Source of the DNA: Rhizobium grahamii CCGE 502
GTDB lineage: Bacteria; Pseudomonadota; Alphaproteobacteria; Rhizobiales; Rhizobiaceae
Reading direction: 5' to 3'
Assembly (NCBI RefSeq): GCF_000298315.2
Contig: NZ_AEYE02000014.1
Coordinates: 186,001-250,000 of the forward strand
DNA: 64,000 nucleotides
Shown: piece by piece, positions 28,300 to 37,317 of the stretch
Layout of the letters: each line of letters starts with the position of its first letter
Numbering within the stretch: the stretch's first letter is position 1
Program-made: the position numbers and the translations under genes
The notes under the pieces: generated by a model
The model's input: the letters and a program-made list of their open reading frames with translations, nothing else
Databases searched by the model: none
What the model was told of the DNA's origin: nothing

Positions 28300-29984
28300 G
28301 CGCATCGTTTTCCACCCTCAGGCCGATCGCCAAGCTTTTCCTTGCCGAACGCCGCCACGGCCTGCTCCTCGGAGCTGCGCTTTCGGCGACCACGGTGTCG
28401 GCAGGAATTGCCCTGCTTGGTCTCTCCGGATGGTTCATCACCGCCACCGGCATTGCCGGACTTTCCTCAGCGGCGGTCGCTACGTTCGACGTCTTCATGC
28501 CGTCGGCCGGCATCCGCCTGCTTGCACTCGGCCGGACCGCCTCGCGCTACGGCGAGCGGCTAACCACTCACGACGCGACGCTGAGCGTGCTCGCCGCCCT
28601 GCGCGAGCGCCTATTTCGTGGATGGGCAGCACCCGGCGCCGCACGCGAACTCGCACGCCGGCCCGCCCGCCTACTTTTCCGTCTGACCGGCGACATCGAC
28701 GCGCTGGATTCCCTTTATCTACGCGTGCTGGTTCCGACCGGCGTGGCAATCATCGCGGCACTTTCCGCAAGCATCGCGCTCGGCCTAATGAACCCGCTCT
28801 TCGGGCTGGCCGTCGGTGCCACCCTCCTCGGCACGGGGCTCGGCATTCCGCTGTTGGCCGGACACCGGGCAACAGAGCATGCCCGCCGCCGTACCTACGG
28901 CATCGAAGCCATTCGCGCCCGCACCATCGATCTCGTCGCTGGGCAAACCGACTTGTTGATGGCCGGACGCCTCGACGCCCAACGGGCTGCGATTGCCGAC
29001 GCTGACCGTTACGCAGCCTCTGCCGATGATCGCCTGAACCGCATCGAAACCGGTGTTACCTTCGGTTTCGGCCTAGCGACGACCGCTCTTCTGGCCGGTT
29101 CGCTACTTGCCGTTGCGGCATTGGCCCGAGCGCAAGCAATCAGCCCAGCGGTTGCCACGCTGGGTATCCTGATCGCATTCGCCGCGGTCGAACCCTTCGG
29201 TGCGCTGCGTCGCGGAGCGATGGAACTTGGCCGCACGCTTCTTGCTGCCCGCCGCATCGCGCCTCGCCTGTCGGCAAACGAAGACCTGCACAGCAACGCG
29301 ACTCCGCGTCCCGGATTTGCGTTTCGCCTGGATCGCGTTAGCGGAGGATATGACGCGGGAACGCCTGTCCTTCACGAGATCGACCTCAACCTACCGGCAG
29401 GCGCGAAGCTAGCCCTGGTCGGCGCCAGCGGTGCAGGTAAGTCGACACTTCTATCGCTCCTCGCAGCCGAAATGTGCCCAACCGAAGGAACCATCGAAGG
29501 ACTGGACGCCACGCTGCTGACGCAACGGACGGAGCTCTTCCAAGATAGCGTTCGCGGCAATCTCCAACTCGCAAGCCCCGATGCAACGGATGCCGCACTG
29601 CGCGAGGCGCTTACCACCGCAGGCCTCCTGCAGGACGTCGCCGCCCTGCCGCGCGGCCTCGACACCCAACTTGGCGAAGGCGGCATGGGGCTCTCCGGCG
29701 GGCAATCGCGCCGCCTCGCCCTTGCCCGCCTCTTTCTCCGCGACACACCGCTCTGGTTGCTGGACGAGCCTACGGAGGGCCTCGATGGCGCAACCGCGCG
29801 CGACGTCATGCAACGTCTGGCCGAGCAAGCCGTGGGGCGCTCGCTCGTCATCGCCACGCATATCCGTCGCGAAGCAGCAATCGCGGATGTCATCGCCGTC
29901 ATGGAGGATGGGCGCATCGTAGAAGTTTCACGCCGCGGAGAGGCGGCGTTCGAAAAGGCTTTGAACCGGCTGAGACCGGACTGA
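28296..29984 (+). CDS. cydC: Cytochrome bd assembly ABC exporter, subunit CydC
   Basis: A 562-residue partner half-transporter. The membrane domain begins FLAERRHGLLLGAALSA. The ATPase has Walker A GASGAGKSTLL, signature LSGGQSRRLALARL, and Walker B PLWLLDEPTEGLD. The ATGA overlap with cydD couples translation. It is followed after 76 bp by cydA. Confidence 0.92.
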   Translation: MSASFSTLRPIAKLFLAERRHGLLLGAALSATTVSAGIALLGLSGWFITATGIAGLSSAAVATFDVFMPSAGIRLLALGRTASRYGERLTTHDATLSVLAALRERLFRGWAAPGAARELARRPARLLFRLTGDIDALDSLYLRVLVPTGVAIIAALSASIALGLMNPLFGLAVGATLLGTGLGIPLLAGHRATEHARRRTYGIEAIRARTIDLVAGQTDLLMAGRLDAQRAAIADADRYAASADDRLNRIETGVTFGFGLATTALLAGSLLAVAALARAQAISPAVATLGILIAFAAVEPFGALRRGAMELGRTLLAARRIAPRLSANEDLHSNATPRPGFAFRLDRVSGGYDAGTPVLHEIDLNLPAGAKLALVGASGAGKSTLLSLLAAEMCPTEGTIEGLDATLLTQRTELFQDSVRGNLQLASPDATDAALREALTTAGLLQDVAALPRGLDTQLGEGGMGLSGGQSRRLALARLFLRDTPLWLLDEPTEGLDGATARDVMQRLAEQAVGRSLVIATHIRREAAIADVIAVMEDGRIVEVSRRGEAAFEKALNRLRPD

Positions 29985-30060
29985 GCCACACCGCATGGCC
30001 GCCCGGCAATCCGGCTTGGCGGAGACTCTTCATATCCCGTGGGACCGTGGGAGAAAGACA

Positions 30061-31641
30061 ATGGAACTGGACATAGTTGCGCTATCGCGCTTCCAATTTG
30101 CGCTGACTGCGCTTTACCACTTTTTATTCGTACCTTTGACGTTAGGGCTCTCCGTATTGCTCGCTATCATGGAGACGGTCTACGTCATGACCGGCCGCCA
30201 GATCTGGCGGCAGATGACGAAGTTCTGGGGCATACTCTTCGGTATCAACTTTGCGATCGGCGTCGCCACCGGCATCGTCATGGAATTCCAGTTCGGCATG
30301 AATTGGAGCTACTACAGCTACTATGTCGGCGATATCTTCGGCGCTCCGCTCGCGATCGAGGGGCTGATGGCTTTCTTCCTCGAGGCGACCTTCGTCGGCC
30401 TGTTCTTCTTCGGATGGGACAAGCTGTCAAAGGTCGGTCACCTGGTGGCGACATGGTGCGTGGCGCTTGGCTCCAACTTCTCGGCGCTCTGGATTCTCAT
30501 CGCCAACGGCTGGATGCAGAACCCGGTCGGTTCGGCGCTCAATCCGCAAACGATGCGGATGGAGGTCACCAGCTTCTTCGACGTGGTCTTCAACCCCGTC
30601 GCTCAGGCGAAGTTCGTCCACACCGTCTCGGCCGGCTATGTCTGCGCCTCGATCTTCGTGCTCGGCGTTTCCGCTTGGTACATATTGAAGGGTCGCCACC
30701 TCGAAATGGCCAAGCGCTCGATGACGGTTGCCGCATCTTTCGGTCTGGCATCGGCGCTTTCGGTCGTCGTCCTCGGCGATGAAAGCGGCTACCTCGCAAC
30801 TGAAAACCAGAAGATGAAGCTTGCCGCCATCGAGGCCATGTGGAAGACGGAACCGGCACCGGCTGCCTTTACGGCCTTCGGCTTCCCGGATCAGGAAGCT
30901 CGCGAAACGCATTTCGCCGTTCATATTCCCTGGGTAATGGGCCTGATCGGCACCCGCTCCCTGACAACGGAAATCCCCGGCATCGACCAACTGGAACAGA
31001 AGGCTGAGGCTCGTATCCGCGACGGTATCAAGGCTTACGACGCGCTGATGCAGATCCGCGCGGCCGCAACGCCGGATGCGATCGCACCCCAGCTGCGCAG
31101 TTCCTTCGAGGAAATCGGGCACGAGCTTGGCTATGCTCTCCTTCTGAAGCGCTATGTCGATGATCCACGCCAGGCGACCGACGCGCAGATCACCCAAGCC
31201 GCACGCGATACTGTTCCGCATGTGCCGACGCTCTTCTGGTCGTTCCGCATCATGGTCGGGCTGGGCATGTTCTTCATCGTCCTGACGGCAACCTTCTTCT
31301 GGCTGTCGGCGCGGCGTCACCTAGACAAGTACCCATTGCTGCTGAAAATCGCTGTCTTTGCCATTCCACTTCCCTGGATTGCCATCGAAGCCGGCTGGAT
31401 CGTCGCAGAAATCGGACGCCAGCCGTGGGTCATCGAAGGCGTGCTGCCGACGGCAATGGCGGTATCGAGCCTCGGCGCAAGCACCGTTCTGCTTACGATC
31501 ATTGGCTTTGCCGTTCTCTATACCGCCCTGATCGTCGTCGAGATGACGCTGATGATCCGAGCCATCCAGAAGGGGCCGGACCCCGACAACGAGCCGGAAG
31601 CCGAACTCATCTCCGAAACCCTCGTCCCCGCAGCGGAGTGA
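30061..31641 (+). CDS. cydA: Cytochrome bd ubiquinol oxidase subunit I
   Basis: A 526-residue subunit carrying haems b558, b595 and d. His20 in LYHFLFVPLT is the high-spin haem ligand. FVHTVSAGY supplies the b558 histidine and RIMVGLGMF its methionine. GDESGYLATENQKMKLAAIE is the quinol-binding region. Its length equals that of E. coli CydA and the Q-loop is long, so it is a true bd oxidase and not the short CioA type. The ATG at 30061 follows GGGAGAAAGACA. The enzyme reduces oxygen to water at very low oxygen levels. Confidence 0.97.
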   Translation: MELDIVALSRFQFALTALYHFLFVPLTLGLSVLLAIMETVYVMTGRQIWRQMTKFWGILFGINFAIGVATGIVMEFQFGMNWSYYSYYVGDIFGAPLAIEGLMAFFLEATFVGLFFFGWDKLSKVGHLVATWCVALGSNFSALWILIANGWMQNPVGSALNPQTMRMEVTSFFDVVFNPVAQAKFVHTVSAGYVCASIFVLGVSAWYILKGRHLEMAKRSMTVAASFGLASALSVVVLGDESGYLATENQKMKLAAIEAMWKTEPAPAAFTAFGFPDQEARETHFAVHIPWVMGLIGTRSLTTEIPGIDQLEQKAEARIRDGIKAYDALMQIRAAATPDAIAPQLRSSFEEIGHELGYALLLKRYVDDPRQATDAQITQAARDTVPHVPTLFWSFRIMVGLGMFFIVLTATFFWLSARRHLDKYPLLLKIAVFAIPLPWIAIEAGWIVAEIGRQPWVIEGVLPTAMAVSSLGASTVLLTIIGFAVLYTALIVVEMTLMIRAIQKGPDPDNEPEAELISETLVPAAE

Positions 31642-31647
31642 TCCATC

Positions 31648-32802
31648 ATGATCCTGCACGAACTCATAGATTACGAAATCCTGCGCGTGATCTGGTGGCT
31701 GCTCCTCGGGGTGCTGCTGATCGCCTTCGCCGCCACGGACGGCTTTGACCTCGGTGTTGGTACGCTGCTTCCCTTTGTCGCCAAGACGGACACGGAGCGC
31801 CGCGTCGCCATCAACACGATCGGCCCCGTCTGGGAAGGAAACCAGGTCTGGCTAATCCTCGGTGGCGGCGCCATCTTTGCTGCCTGGCCGCCGCTCTACG
31901 CGGTCTCGTTCTCGGGCTTCTATCTTGCGATGTTCGCGATCCTCCTTGCACTCATTCTGCGCCCGGTCGGCTTCAAATACCGCTCGAAGCGAGAGAGCGC
32001 ACGCTGGCGCAACAACTGGGATTGGGCGCTGTTCATCGGCGGCTTCGTGCCGTCCCTGATCTTCGGCGTGGCCGTCGGCAACGTGCTGCAGGGCGTACCC
32101 TTCCGCTTCGATCCCGCTGATATGCGAATCTTCTACGAGGGGACGTTCTTCGGACTGCTGAACCCCTATGCCCTGCTTTGTGGACTGCTATCCGTCGCCA
32201 TGCTCGTTCTTCACGGCGCTGCCTGGCTGGTTCTTAAGGCGAGCGGCCCGGTTGCCGAGCGAGCAAGAACCTATGGCAGCCTTGCTTCGCTCGCCGTGAT
32301 CGTTCTCTTTGCGCTTGGCGGAATCTTCCTGGCGATCGGGGTGAACGGCTACAGCATCACCAGTGAGATCAACCCTGCCGGCCCGTCGAACCCGCTCTTC
32401 AAGACGGCCACTCATGACGGCTCGTGGCTCGCCAACTACGGCACTCATCCGTGGATGCTGATCGCCCCGATCCTCGGCTTCGCTGGAGCCGCCGCTGCCT
32501 TCCTCGCGCTGCGGGCAAGGTGGGAGGTTGCGGCTCTGCTCTTCAGCAAGCTGTCGATCTTTGGCATCATTTCCACCGTCGGCCTTTCGATGTTCCCGTT
32601 CATCCTGCCCTCGTCGCTAGAGCCCAACTCGAGCCTGACGGTATGGGATGCATCGTCGAGCCATTCCACCCTGTTCACCATGCTCGTTGTCTCGGTGATC
32701 TTCCTGCCTATCATCTTCGCCTACACCGCCTGGGTCTACAAAGTGCTCTGGGGAAAGGTCGACGAGAAGACGGTCACCGACAAGAGCGGCCACGCCTACT
32801 GA
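31648..32802 (+). CDS. cydB: Cytochrome bd ubiquinol oxidase subunit II
   Basis: A 384-residue polytopic partner of CydA. The family start YEILRVIWWLLLGVLLIAFA, then TDGFDLGVGTLLPF and RRVAINTIGPVWEGNQVWLI are present. It lies 6 bp after cydA. Confidence 0.97.
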   Translation: MILHELIDYEILRVIWWLLLGVLLIAFAATDGFDLGVGTLLPFVAKTDTERRVAINTIGPVWEGNQVWLILGGGAIFAAWPPLYAVSFSGFYLAMFAILLALILRPVGFKYRSKRESARWRNNWDWALFIGGFVPSLIFGVAVGNVLQGVPFRFDPADMRIFYEGTFFGLLNPYALLCGLLSVAMLVLHGAAWLVLKASGPVAERARTYGSLASLAVIVLFALGGIFLAIGVNGYSITSEINPAGPSNPLFKTATHDGSWLANYGTHPWMLIAPILGFAGAAAAFLALRARWEVAALLFSKLSIFGIISTVGLSMFPFILPSSLEPNSSLTVWDASSSHSTLFTMLVVSVIFLPIIFAYTAWVYKVLWGKVDEKTVTDKSGHAY

Positions 32803-32814
32803 AGGAGAACAACA

Positions 32815-32925
32815 ATGTGGTATTTCGCATGGATACTTGGCCTGCCCTTGGCCGCCGCCTTCGCAGTCCTCAACGCGATGTGGTACGAACTGATGGATGA
32901 CGAGGCGAAGAAGCGAAAGCAGTAA
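32815..32925 (+). CDS. cydX: Cytochrome bd small subunit CydX
   Basis: A 36-residue single-span protein (MWYFAWILGLPLAAAFAVLN, then AMWYELMDDEAKKRKQ) with the typical CydX N-terminal MWYFxWILG and Trp/Tyr-Glu interface. It starts 12 bp after cydB with a strong AAGGAG site. CydX stabilises the CydAB haem environment. It is short enough to be missed by automatic gene calling. Confidence 0.93.
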   Translation: MWYFAWILGLPLAAAFAVLNAMWYELMDDEAKKRKQ

Positions 32926-32953
32926 CGCGCTCCGGTCTCGATTTGAGAACGAC

Positions 32954-32990
32954 AAAGGGACGGTCCTTCGAGGGACCGTCCCTTTTCGTT
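32954..32990 (+). terminator. Terminator of the cyd operon
   Basis: 13-bp stem AAAGGGACGGTCC (32954-32966)/GGACCGTCCCTTT (32973-32985) with a six-base loop and a following T run. It lies 28 bp after cydX. Confidence 0.92.
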
Positions 32991-33039
32991 AGCGGGATAG
33001 CAGCGCTTCCGCTGCTGTATTCCTTAACCCTGGCAGACT

Positions 33040-33528
33040 TCAGTAGCTTGCGGCGACAAAGATCCGAGCCAGCGCCTCAACGCCAGCTTGGTCCTCGGTG
33101 TCGAATCTCGCCGCCGTCGGGCTGTCGAGATCGATAACGCCGAGGATCTTGCCGTCGTGACGAAGCGGCACGACGAGTTCCGAACGCGAAGCTGCATCAC
33201 AGGCGATGTGTCCCGGAAACGCATGCACGTCCTCGACGAGGATTGATGCCCCTTTTTCGACGGCCGTCCCACAGACCCCGCGGCCAACCGCGATGCGCAC
33301 GCACGCCGGCCGGCCCTGGAACGGTCCGAGAACCAGCTCGCTGTCCGATTTGAGGAAGTAGAAGCCCGCCCAGTTCAGATCAGGCATCATTTCGAACATG
33401 AGCGCCGAGGTATTCGCAGCATTGGCGATCGCATCGCTCTCGCCATGCAGAAGCCCCTGCAATTGCTGGCAAAGCTCTTTGTAGAAATCTGCCTTGTTGG
33501 CAGAATTTATCGTCGCGGCTTGAAACAT
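33040..33528 (-). CDS. Free methionine-(R)-sulfoxide reductase (GAF domain)
   Basis: A 162-residue GAF-fold enzyme that reduces free Met-R-sulfoxide using a Cys relay and thioredoxin. Cysteines C76, C86 and C110 have spacings of 10 and 24, identical to the three functional cysteines of E. coli fRMsr (C84, C94, C118). Motifs DLNWAGFYFL and GPFQGRPACVRI are typical. It is convergent with the cyd operon and separated by its terminator. It repairs oxidative damage and is not obviously part of a unit. Confidence 0.92.
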   Translation of the reverse strand: MFQAATINSANKADFYKELCQQLQGLLHGESDAIANAANTSALMFEMMPDLNWAGFYFLKSDSELVLGPFQGRPACVRIAVGRGVCGTAVEKGASILVEDVHAFPGHIACDAASRSELVVPLRHDGKILGVIDLDSPTAARFDTEDQAGVEALARIFVAASY

Positions 33529-33902
33529 GTCCGTTATCGCTCTGTTTGTCTCATCAGCGACGATATAGTCGCACGCATCTCACTTGCCAAATCCAATCGT
33601 GAAGAGCGAGACGAACCGCCGTGTCACTAGATGGTGATAGTTATCAGCTCCCACCTTGTCGGTCGGCAATCCGACTCTATTTACAGCCTTGTTGCGACCT
33701 ATTGCGGATCGCGACTTAAGTCGGCCGGCAGCTGCGGTTTGCGCGCACGGCGATACGGACGGTTAGGTAAAGCGCCTGCCGCCCCTCATTGTTAGGGCAT
33801 TCCGACGAGCGGAGCAGCCAACTCGACCACGGCTGCGCAGGAAGTCATGAACCGCTTCGGCTGGGCAGATAGATGCATTGATTTCACGCAGAGGTAAGAA
33901 CG
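33529..33902. other. Intergenic region without visible gene
   Basis: A 374-bp divergent gap. Only a weak GCAGCC/GGCTGC hairpin (33814-33836) is seen. It presumably contains promoters for both flanking genes. Confidence 0.5.
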
Positions 33903-34163
33903 ATGACACCGGAAGACAGACGGGCGGTCTTTAGCCACCGCCAGATCGCCGCAATTATTGAAGGCATCATGCAGGAAGACGGCACTGAGGAGCCGATCAT
34001 GGGAAAATCGCTTGGCGAGGCGATCCTCTTCGTTTCGGAAGAAGCGGCGACCAGCGCATCCAGCGCCCATGTCATTTACGGCGACAACGGCTCGCTTAGC
34101 TATACCGATTGCCTGAGCGTTTACCGCGACTACGGCGCGGCGCTTCGCCAGACTCCGAATTGA
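33903..34163 (+). CDS. Hypothetical protein
   Basis: An 86-residue soluble protein, unrecognised. Helical N-terminus (DRRAVFSHRQIAAIIEGIMQ), acidic middle, one cysteine, Tyr-containing C-terminus (SLSYTDCLSVYRDYG). GAGGTAAG precedes the ATG at good spacing, and codon use looks like the neighbours'. No export signal. It lies 61 bp before a Nudix gene in the same direction. Confidence 0.6.
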   Translation: MTPEDRRAVFSHRQIAAIIEGIMQEDGTEEPIMGKSLGEAILFVSEEAATSASSAHVIYGDNGSLSYTDCLSVYRDYGAALRQTPN

Positions 34164-34224
34164 GACAGCGCGCTGGGCGCCTCCCGCCCAGCGCTCCTCC
34201 CGATAAGCGAAGGATGCAGTCGAT

Positions 34225-34710
34225 ATGGCGAAGCGAAGTGCAGGTCTGTTGATCTACCGCCTCCATGATGATGAGTACGAGGTACTCCTGGTGCACCCGG
34301 GGGGACCCTATTGGGCCAAGAAGGATATCGGCGCCTGGTCGATCCCCAAGGGCCTCGTCAACGAAGACGAAGATGAACTGGACGCAGCAAGGCGTGAAGC
34401 CCGCGAAGAACTCGGGATTGAAGTCGAAGGCAGCTTTCATCATCTCGGTGACTACAAGCAACCCGGTGGCAAGATCGTTGCTGCCTGGGCCGTTGAGGCT
34501 GACATCGACCTGGAAGCGGTGGCCAGCAATAACTTTCGGATGGAGTGGCCGCCGCGCTCTGGGGTGATGGCGGAGTTTCCGGAAGTCGACCGGGCCGAAT
34601 GGTTCACATTTTCGGATGCCGAGCGAAAGATTCTGAAAGGCCAACAGCCCCTGCTCGCGGATTTCCTCCGGAGGCGGTCGCAGAGCCCATTAGAGGTATA
34701 TGTGACCTAA
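34225..34710 (+). CDS. Nudix hydrolase
   Basis: A 161-residue Nudix enzyme, likely cleaving a nucleoside diphosphate-X substrate. The Nudix box is perfect: G43-x5-E49-x7-R57-E58-x2-E61-E62-x-G64-I65. The N-terminus KRSAGLLIYR and the motif WSIPKGLV resemble the small DUF4743-free 'NUDIX, PKG' group. Substrate unknown. Confidence 0.9.
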   Translation: MAKRSAGLLIYRLHDDEYEVLLVHPGGPYWAKKDIGAWSIPKGLVNEDEDELDAARREAREELGIEVEGSFHHLGDYKQPGGKIVAAWAVEADIDLEAVASNNFRMEWPPRSGVMAEFPEVDRAEWFTFSDAERKILKGQQPLLADFLRRRSQSPLEVYVT

Positions 34711-34823
34711 GGTCGGGGAACGCTGGCCAGCGATTGTGCATGGCAGCTATTCGCAATCGGCTGTCGCTTTGCCGTCAGCAATCCGTAAAGATTACAAGAC
34801 CCTCTTCCGGACGAATCTGACTC

Positions 34824-35810
34824 ATGACAGCCCCCTCTTCTGCACTGCGCGGTGTTCTCGTCGCGTTTGGTGCCTATGCCGTGTTTGCCTTCAGCGGTGC
34901 ATCCATCAAGATCCTGCATGGCGGCGTGCCAGCTTACCAGATCGCTTTTATCGGCGCGCTCTTCGGCGGCGCTGCCCTGCCCTTCATCAAAGCAAGGGGC
35001 GATTCCTGGTTCGATGTTGTCAGAAGCACGAACCGCCCTCTATGGCTACTGAGGTTCGTCTGCGGCGCGATAGGTGCGATCGCGTCGATCATCACGTTTA
35101 CGAAGCTGCCGATGGCCGAGGCCTTCTGCTTGCTGTTTCTCCTGCCCTCGTTCGTGACCATCCTGTCGGTAATCTTCCTCAGGGAAGATGTCCGCTGGCA
35201 GCGCTGGGCAGCCGTCATCATCGGCTTCCTCGGCGTTCTGGTCGTGCTGCGACCGGGCTTCCGCGAACTGTCCGCCGGTCATCTGGCCGCGGCGATCGGC
35301 GGTCTCGTTGCTGCAATCTCGATTGTCGTGATGCGTAAGATGGGGCCAGCTGAAAAGCGCCTGTCGCTATACGGTGCAGCACTGCTGGGCACGATCGCCG
35401 TCAGCGGCATCCTCATGCTGTCCGAGATGGTCGTGCCGACGCCACGCCAATGGCTGTTCATTGCAAGCTACGGCCTGCTCGGCGCGGCTGGCAACGTCAT
35501 GCTGATGACGGCCGCCCGGCTCGCCCCGGCCAATCTCGTTGCCCCGCCTCAGTACAGTCAGATGCTGTGGGCAATCGCGTTCGGATATCTGATCTTCGAC
35601 GACAGCATCGACCTGCCGATGGCTGCCGGTATCGTTCTCATCGTCTGTTCCGGCTTGTTGACGCTGGCACGTGAAAAGAAGCGCGGCACGCCGTTGCCCC
35701 GCGCCGTCGTTTCGGCTGACAACCAGGCGCCGCTTGCAACCTCGGCGGAAGAGACCAGCGCCGCGGAACGCCCGGCTCAAAGCGCCTCGCCGGCAACTTC
35801 CCACGCCTAA
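34824..35810 (+). CDS. EamA/DMT-family transporter
   Basis: A 328-residue ten-helix metabolite exporter of the drug/metabolite transporter superfamily. Two EamA repeats are visible (GVLVAFGAYAVFAFSGASIK and HLAAAIGGLVAAISIVVMRK). The C-terminal 40 residues are a hydrophilic Ala/Thr/Ser tail. Substrate unknown. It is followed by a bidirectional terminator. Confidence 0.85.
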   Translation: MTAPSSALRGVLVAFGAYAVFAFSGASIKILHGGVPAYQIAFIGALFGGAALPFIKARGDSWFDVVRSTNRPLWLLRFVCGAIGAIASIITFTKLPMAEAFCLLFLLPSFVTILSVIFLREDVRWQRWAAVIIGFLGVLVVLRPGFRELSAGHLAAAIGGLVAAISIVVMRKMGPAEKRLSLYGAALLGTIAVSGILMLSEMVVPTPRQWLFIASYGLLGAAGNVMLMTAARLAPANLVAPPQYSQMLWAIAFGYLIFDDSIDLPMAAGIVLIVCSGLLTLAREKKRGTPLPRAVVSADNQAPLATSAEETSAAERPAQSASPATSHA

Positions 35811-35814
35811 AAAG

Positions 35815-35858
35815 AAACCGCCTTTGCCGAACTCGAAAGCCCGTAGAAAAGGCGGTTT
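35815..35858. terminator. Bidirectional terminator
   Basis: 11-bp stem AAACCGCCTTT (35815-35825)/AAAGGCGGTTT (35848-35858) with a 22-nt loop, between two converging genes. Confidence 0.75.
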
Positions 35859-35891
35859 GCTATTGTCTCGGAGTCTGGCGGCTGCGATTTG

Positions 35892-36239
35892 TTAGCGCAG
35901 GACCGGGCAGCCACGGACGTTGCCGAAGCTGATTTCGTCAGCACCACGACGCGTCCAGCCCGTCACGATCACACGGCGAGGCGTGACGTCCACCACGCGG
36001 GCACGGCGGAAGCCGTAGTCGCGTGCGATGTCTTCCGCAAGCCGCGGGTCGCAACCACGCGGACGCGGCGGCGGGCGATAATAGTCAGGCGGTGGCGGGC
36101 GATAGTAGCCGGGAGGCGGTGGCGGGCGACCGCTGCCAATGTAGACGTCTACCTGGGCGGAAGCCGGTGCAACCGCTCCGGCAACCGTGCCGGCAGCGAG
36201 CAGCGTCGCGAGGCCCGCTTTGGCCAGAAATTGCATCAT
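35892..36239 (-). CDS. Small secreted Pro/Tyr-rich protein, paralogue 1
   Basis: A 115-residue exported protein: signal peptide ending APASAQ, a Pro/Tyr/Arg-rich segment (PPPPGYYRPPPPDYYRPPP), then a conserved domain with two cysteines. This domain runs from CDPRLAEDIARDYG to VTPRRVIVTG and ends FGNVRGCPVLR. It aligns with the next gene (about 23 of 39 residues identical over the C-terminal part). Start at 36239 from GGAGAAC upstream. Function unknown; likely a disulfide-bonded periplasmic protein. Confidence 0.75.
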   Translation of the reverse strand: MMQFLAKAGLATLLAAGTVAGAVAPASAQVDVYIGSGRPPPPPGYYRPPPPDYYRPPPRPRGCDPRLAEDIARDYGFRRARVVDVTPRRVIVTGWTRRGADEISFGNVRGCPVLR

Positions 36240-36409
36240 CGAAAGTTCTCCATCAGGGCACGGAAACGACCGTCCCATTCGATACACTCTTGCCGGAAAA
36301 GCTCAGGTCCAACCTTTCCGGATTTACGCATTCATATGCGATTCGCACAAAGCAGGCTGAAAATGGCGTCGCCAAGGCAAGCCGAGGGCGCCATTGTGGA
36401 CGAAGCGAT

Positions 36410-36715
36410 TTACCGGCGGATCAGCGGGCAACCACGAACGTTGGCGAACACCATCTGGTCCCAGCCCCGGTAATTCCGGCCAGAGACGACAACCCGACGC
36501 GGCGTGACATTGGTGACGCGCGCATAGCGCAGACCTGTCCAGCGCGCCTTCTGAACAGCCTGTACGGGCGAGCAGGCGTAGACGGGACGATATTGGACAC
36601 TGGCGACCGGCAGACGGTCCCATTCGGAAGCAGACGCGTTCGGCGCAGTGAGCGGAATCGAAGCCAATGCGATAAGGGCTGCGAACGAAGCCTTGGCGAG
36701 AAAATGGGTCATCAT
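36410..36715 (-). CDS. Small secreted protein, paralogue 2
   Basis: A 101-residue exported protein with signal peptide ending NASA. Its domain matches the neighbour: CSPVQAVQKARWTG, then NVTPRRVVVSG, then FANVRGCPLIRR. It lacks the Pro/Tyr-rich linker. GAGAG precedes the ATG. The two genes are in tandem 170 bp apart, so a duplication is likely. Confidence 0.75.
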   Translation of the reverse strand: MMTHFLAKASFAALIALASIPLTAPNASASEWDRLPVASVQYRPVYACSPVQAVQKARWTGLRYARVTNVTPRRVVVSGRNYRGWDQMVFANVRGCPLIRR

Positions 36716-36815
36716 ACTACTCTCTAAAACGATTTCTTACATCTCCCGTTCGGGATTGTTCGAACCATAACCCTATGAAAATGAATGATCTTCGAACCGT
36801 TCGTTCAGATCAGGT

Positions 36816-37238
36816 TCAGGCGCTCAGATGCAGCACGATCTCACGTCGGTGTGGTCTGTCGCGATGTTCGAAAAGGTAAATCCCCTGCCAGGTACCGAGT
36901 GCCAACCGACCGCCGATAATGGGAATGCCGATGGAAACCTGCGTCAACGCGGCCTTGATATGCGCGGGCATATCGTCGGCTCCCTCGGTCGTATGAACAA
37001 TCCAATGCATTGACGGGTCGGAGCTAGGGGGAACCAATCGGCGGAAAAATACATCGAGGTCTGTCCGGACGTCCGGATCCGCATTTTCCTGGATGAGTAG
37101 TGAGCAAGACGTATGGCGCACGAAAACGGTCAGAAGCCCTTCGGCCGCGCCGTTGGCGCGAACGAAGGAGGCCGCTTCCGCAGTAAATTCGTAAAGGCCC
37201 TGGCCTCGGGTGGAAATGCTGATGATCTTCTGGGCCAT
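36816..37238 (-). CDS. YjbQ/UPF0047 family protein
   Basis: A 140-residue protein of the UPF0047 family, which forms trimers and is annotated in some genomes as secondary thiamine-phosphate synthase; the in vivo role is unclear. Family motifs are FVRHTSCSLLIQENADPDV and the signature GRLALGTWQGIYLFEHRD. The ATG at 37238 is preferred over GTG 37244 by ribosome-site spacing. Confidence 0.88.
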   Translation of the reverse strand: MAQKIISISTRGQGLYEFTAEAASFVRANGAAEGLLTVFVRHTSCSLLIQENADPDVRTDLDVFFRRLVPPSSDPSMHWIVHTTEGADDMPAHIKAALTQVSIGIPIIGGRLALGTWQGIYLFEHRDRPHRREIVLHLSA

Positions 37239-37317
37239 CGCCACGATTCCGCTTGCGTCTCTGTTATGAGACGTGGCGTCGCGCTGCCCTCATGTCAATG
37301 CAGGCTTCCCGCGCTGC

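Noticed and set aside
36727-36750. CGAAC-N16-CGTT as a fifth EcfG-like promoter
   Set aside because: One mismatch in the key GGAAC and the -10 lies too near the ribosome site of the gene at 36715.
36755-36763. GTTCGAACC as a tRNA T-loop
   Set aside because: No acceptor or anticodon stems fit around it; no tRNA is seen anywhere in the window.
36803-36817. GTTC-N7-GTTC, the alphaproteobacterial LexA pattern
   Set aside because: Falls at the 3' end of yjbQ, 90 bp before a small secreted protein gene with no SOS role; probably chance.
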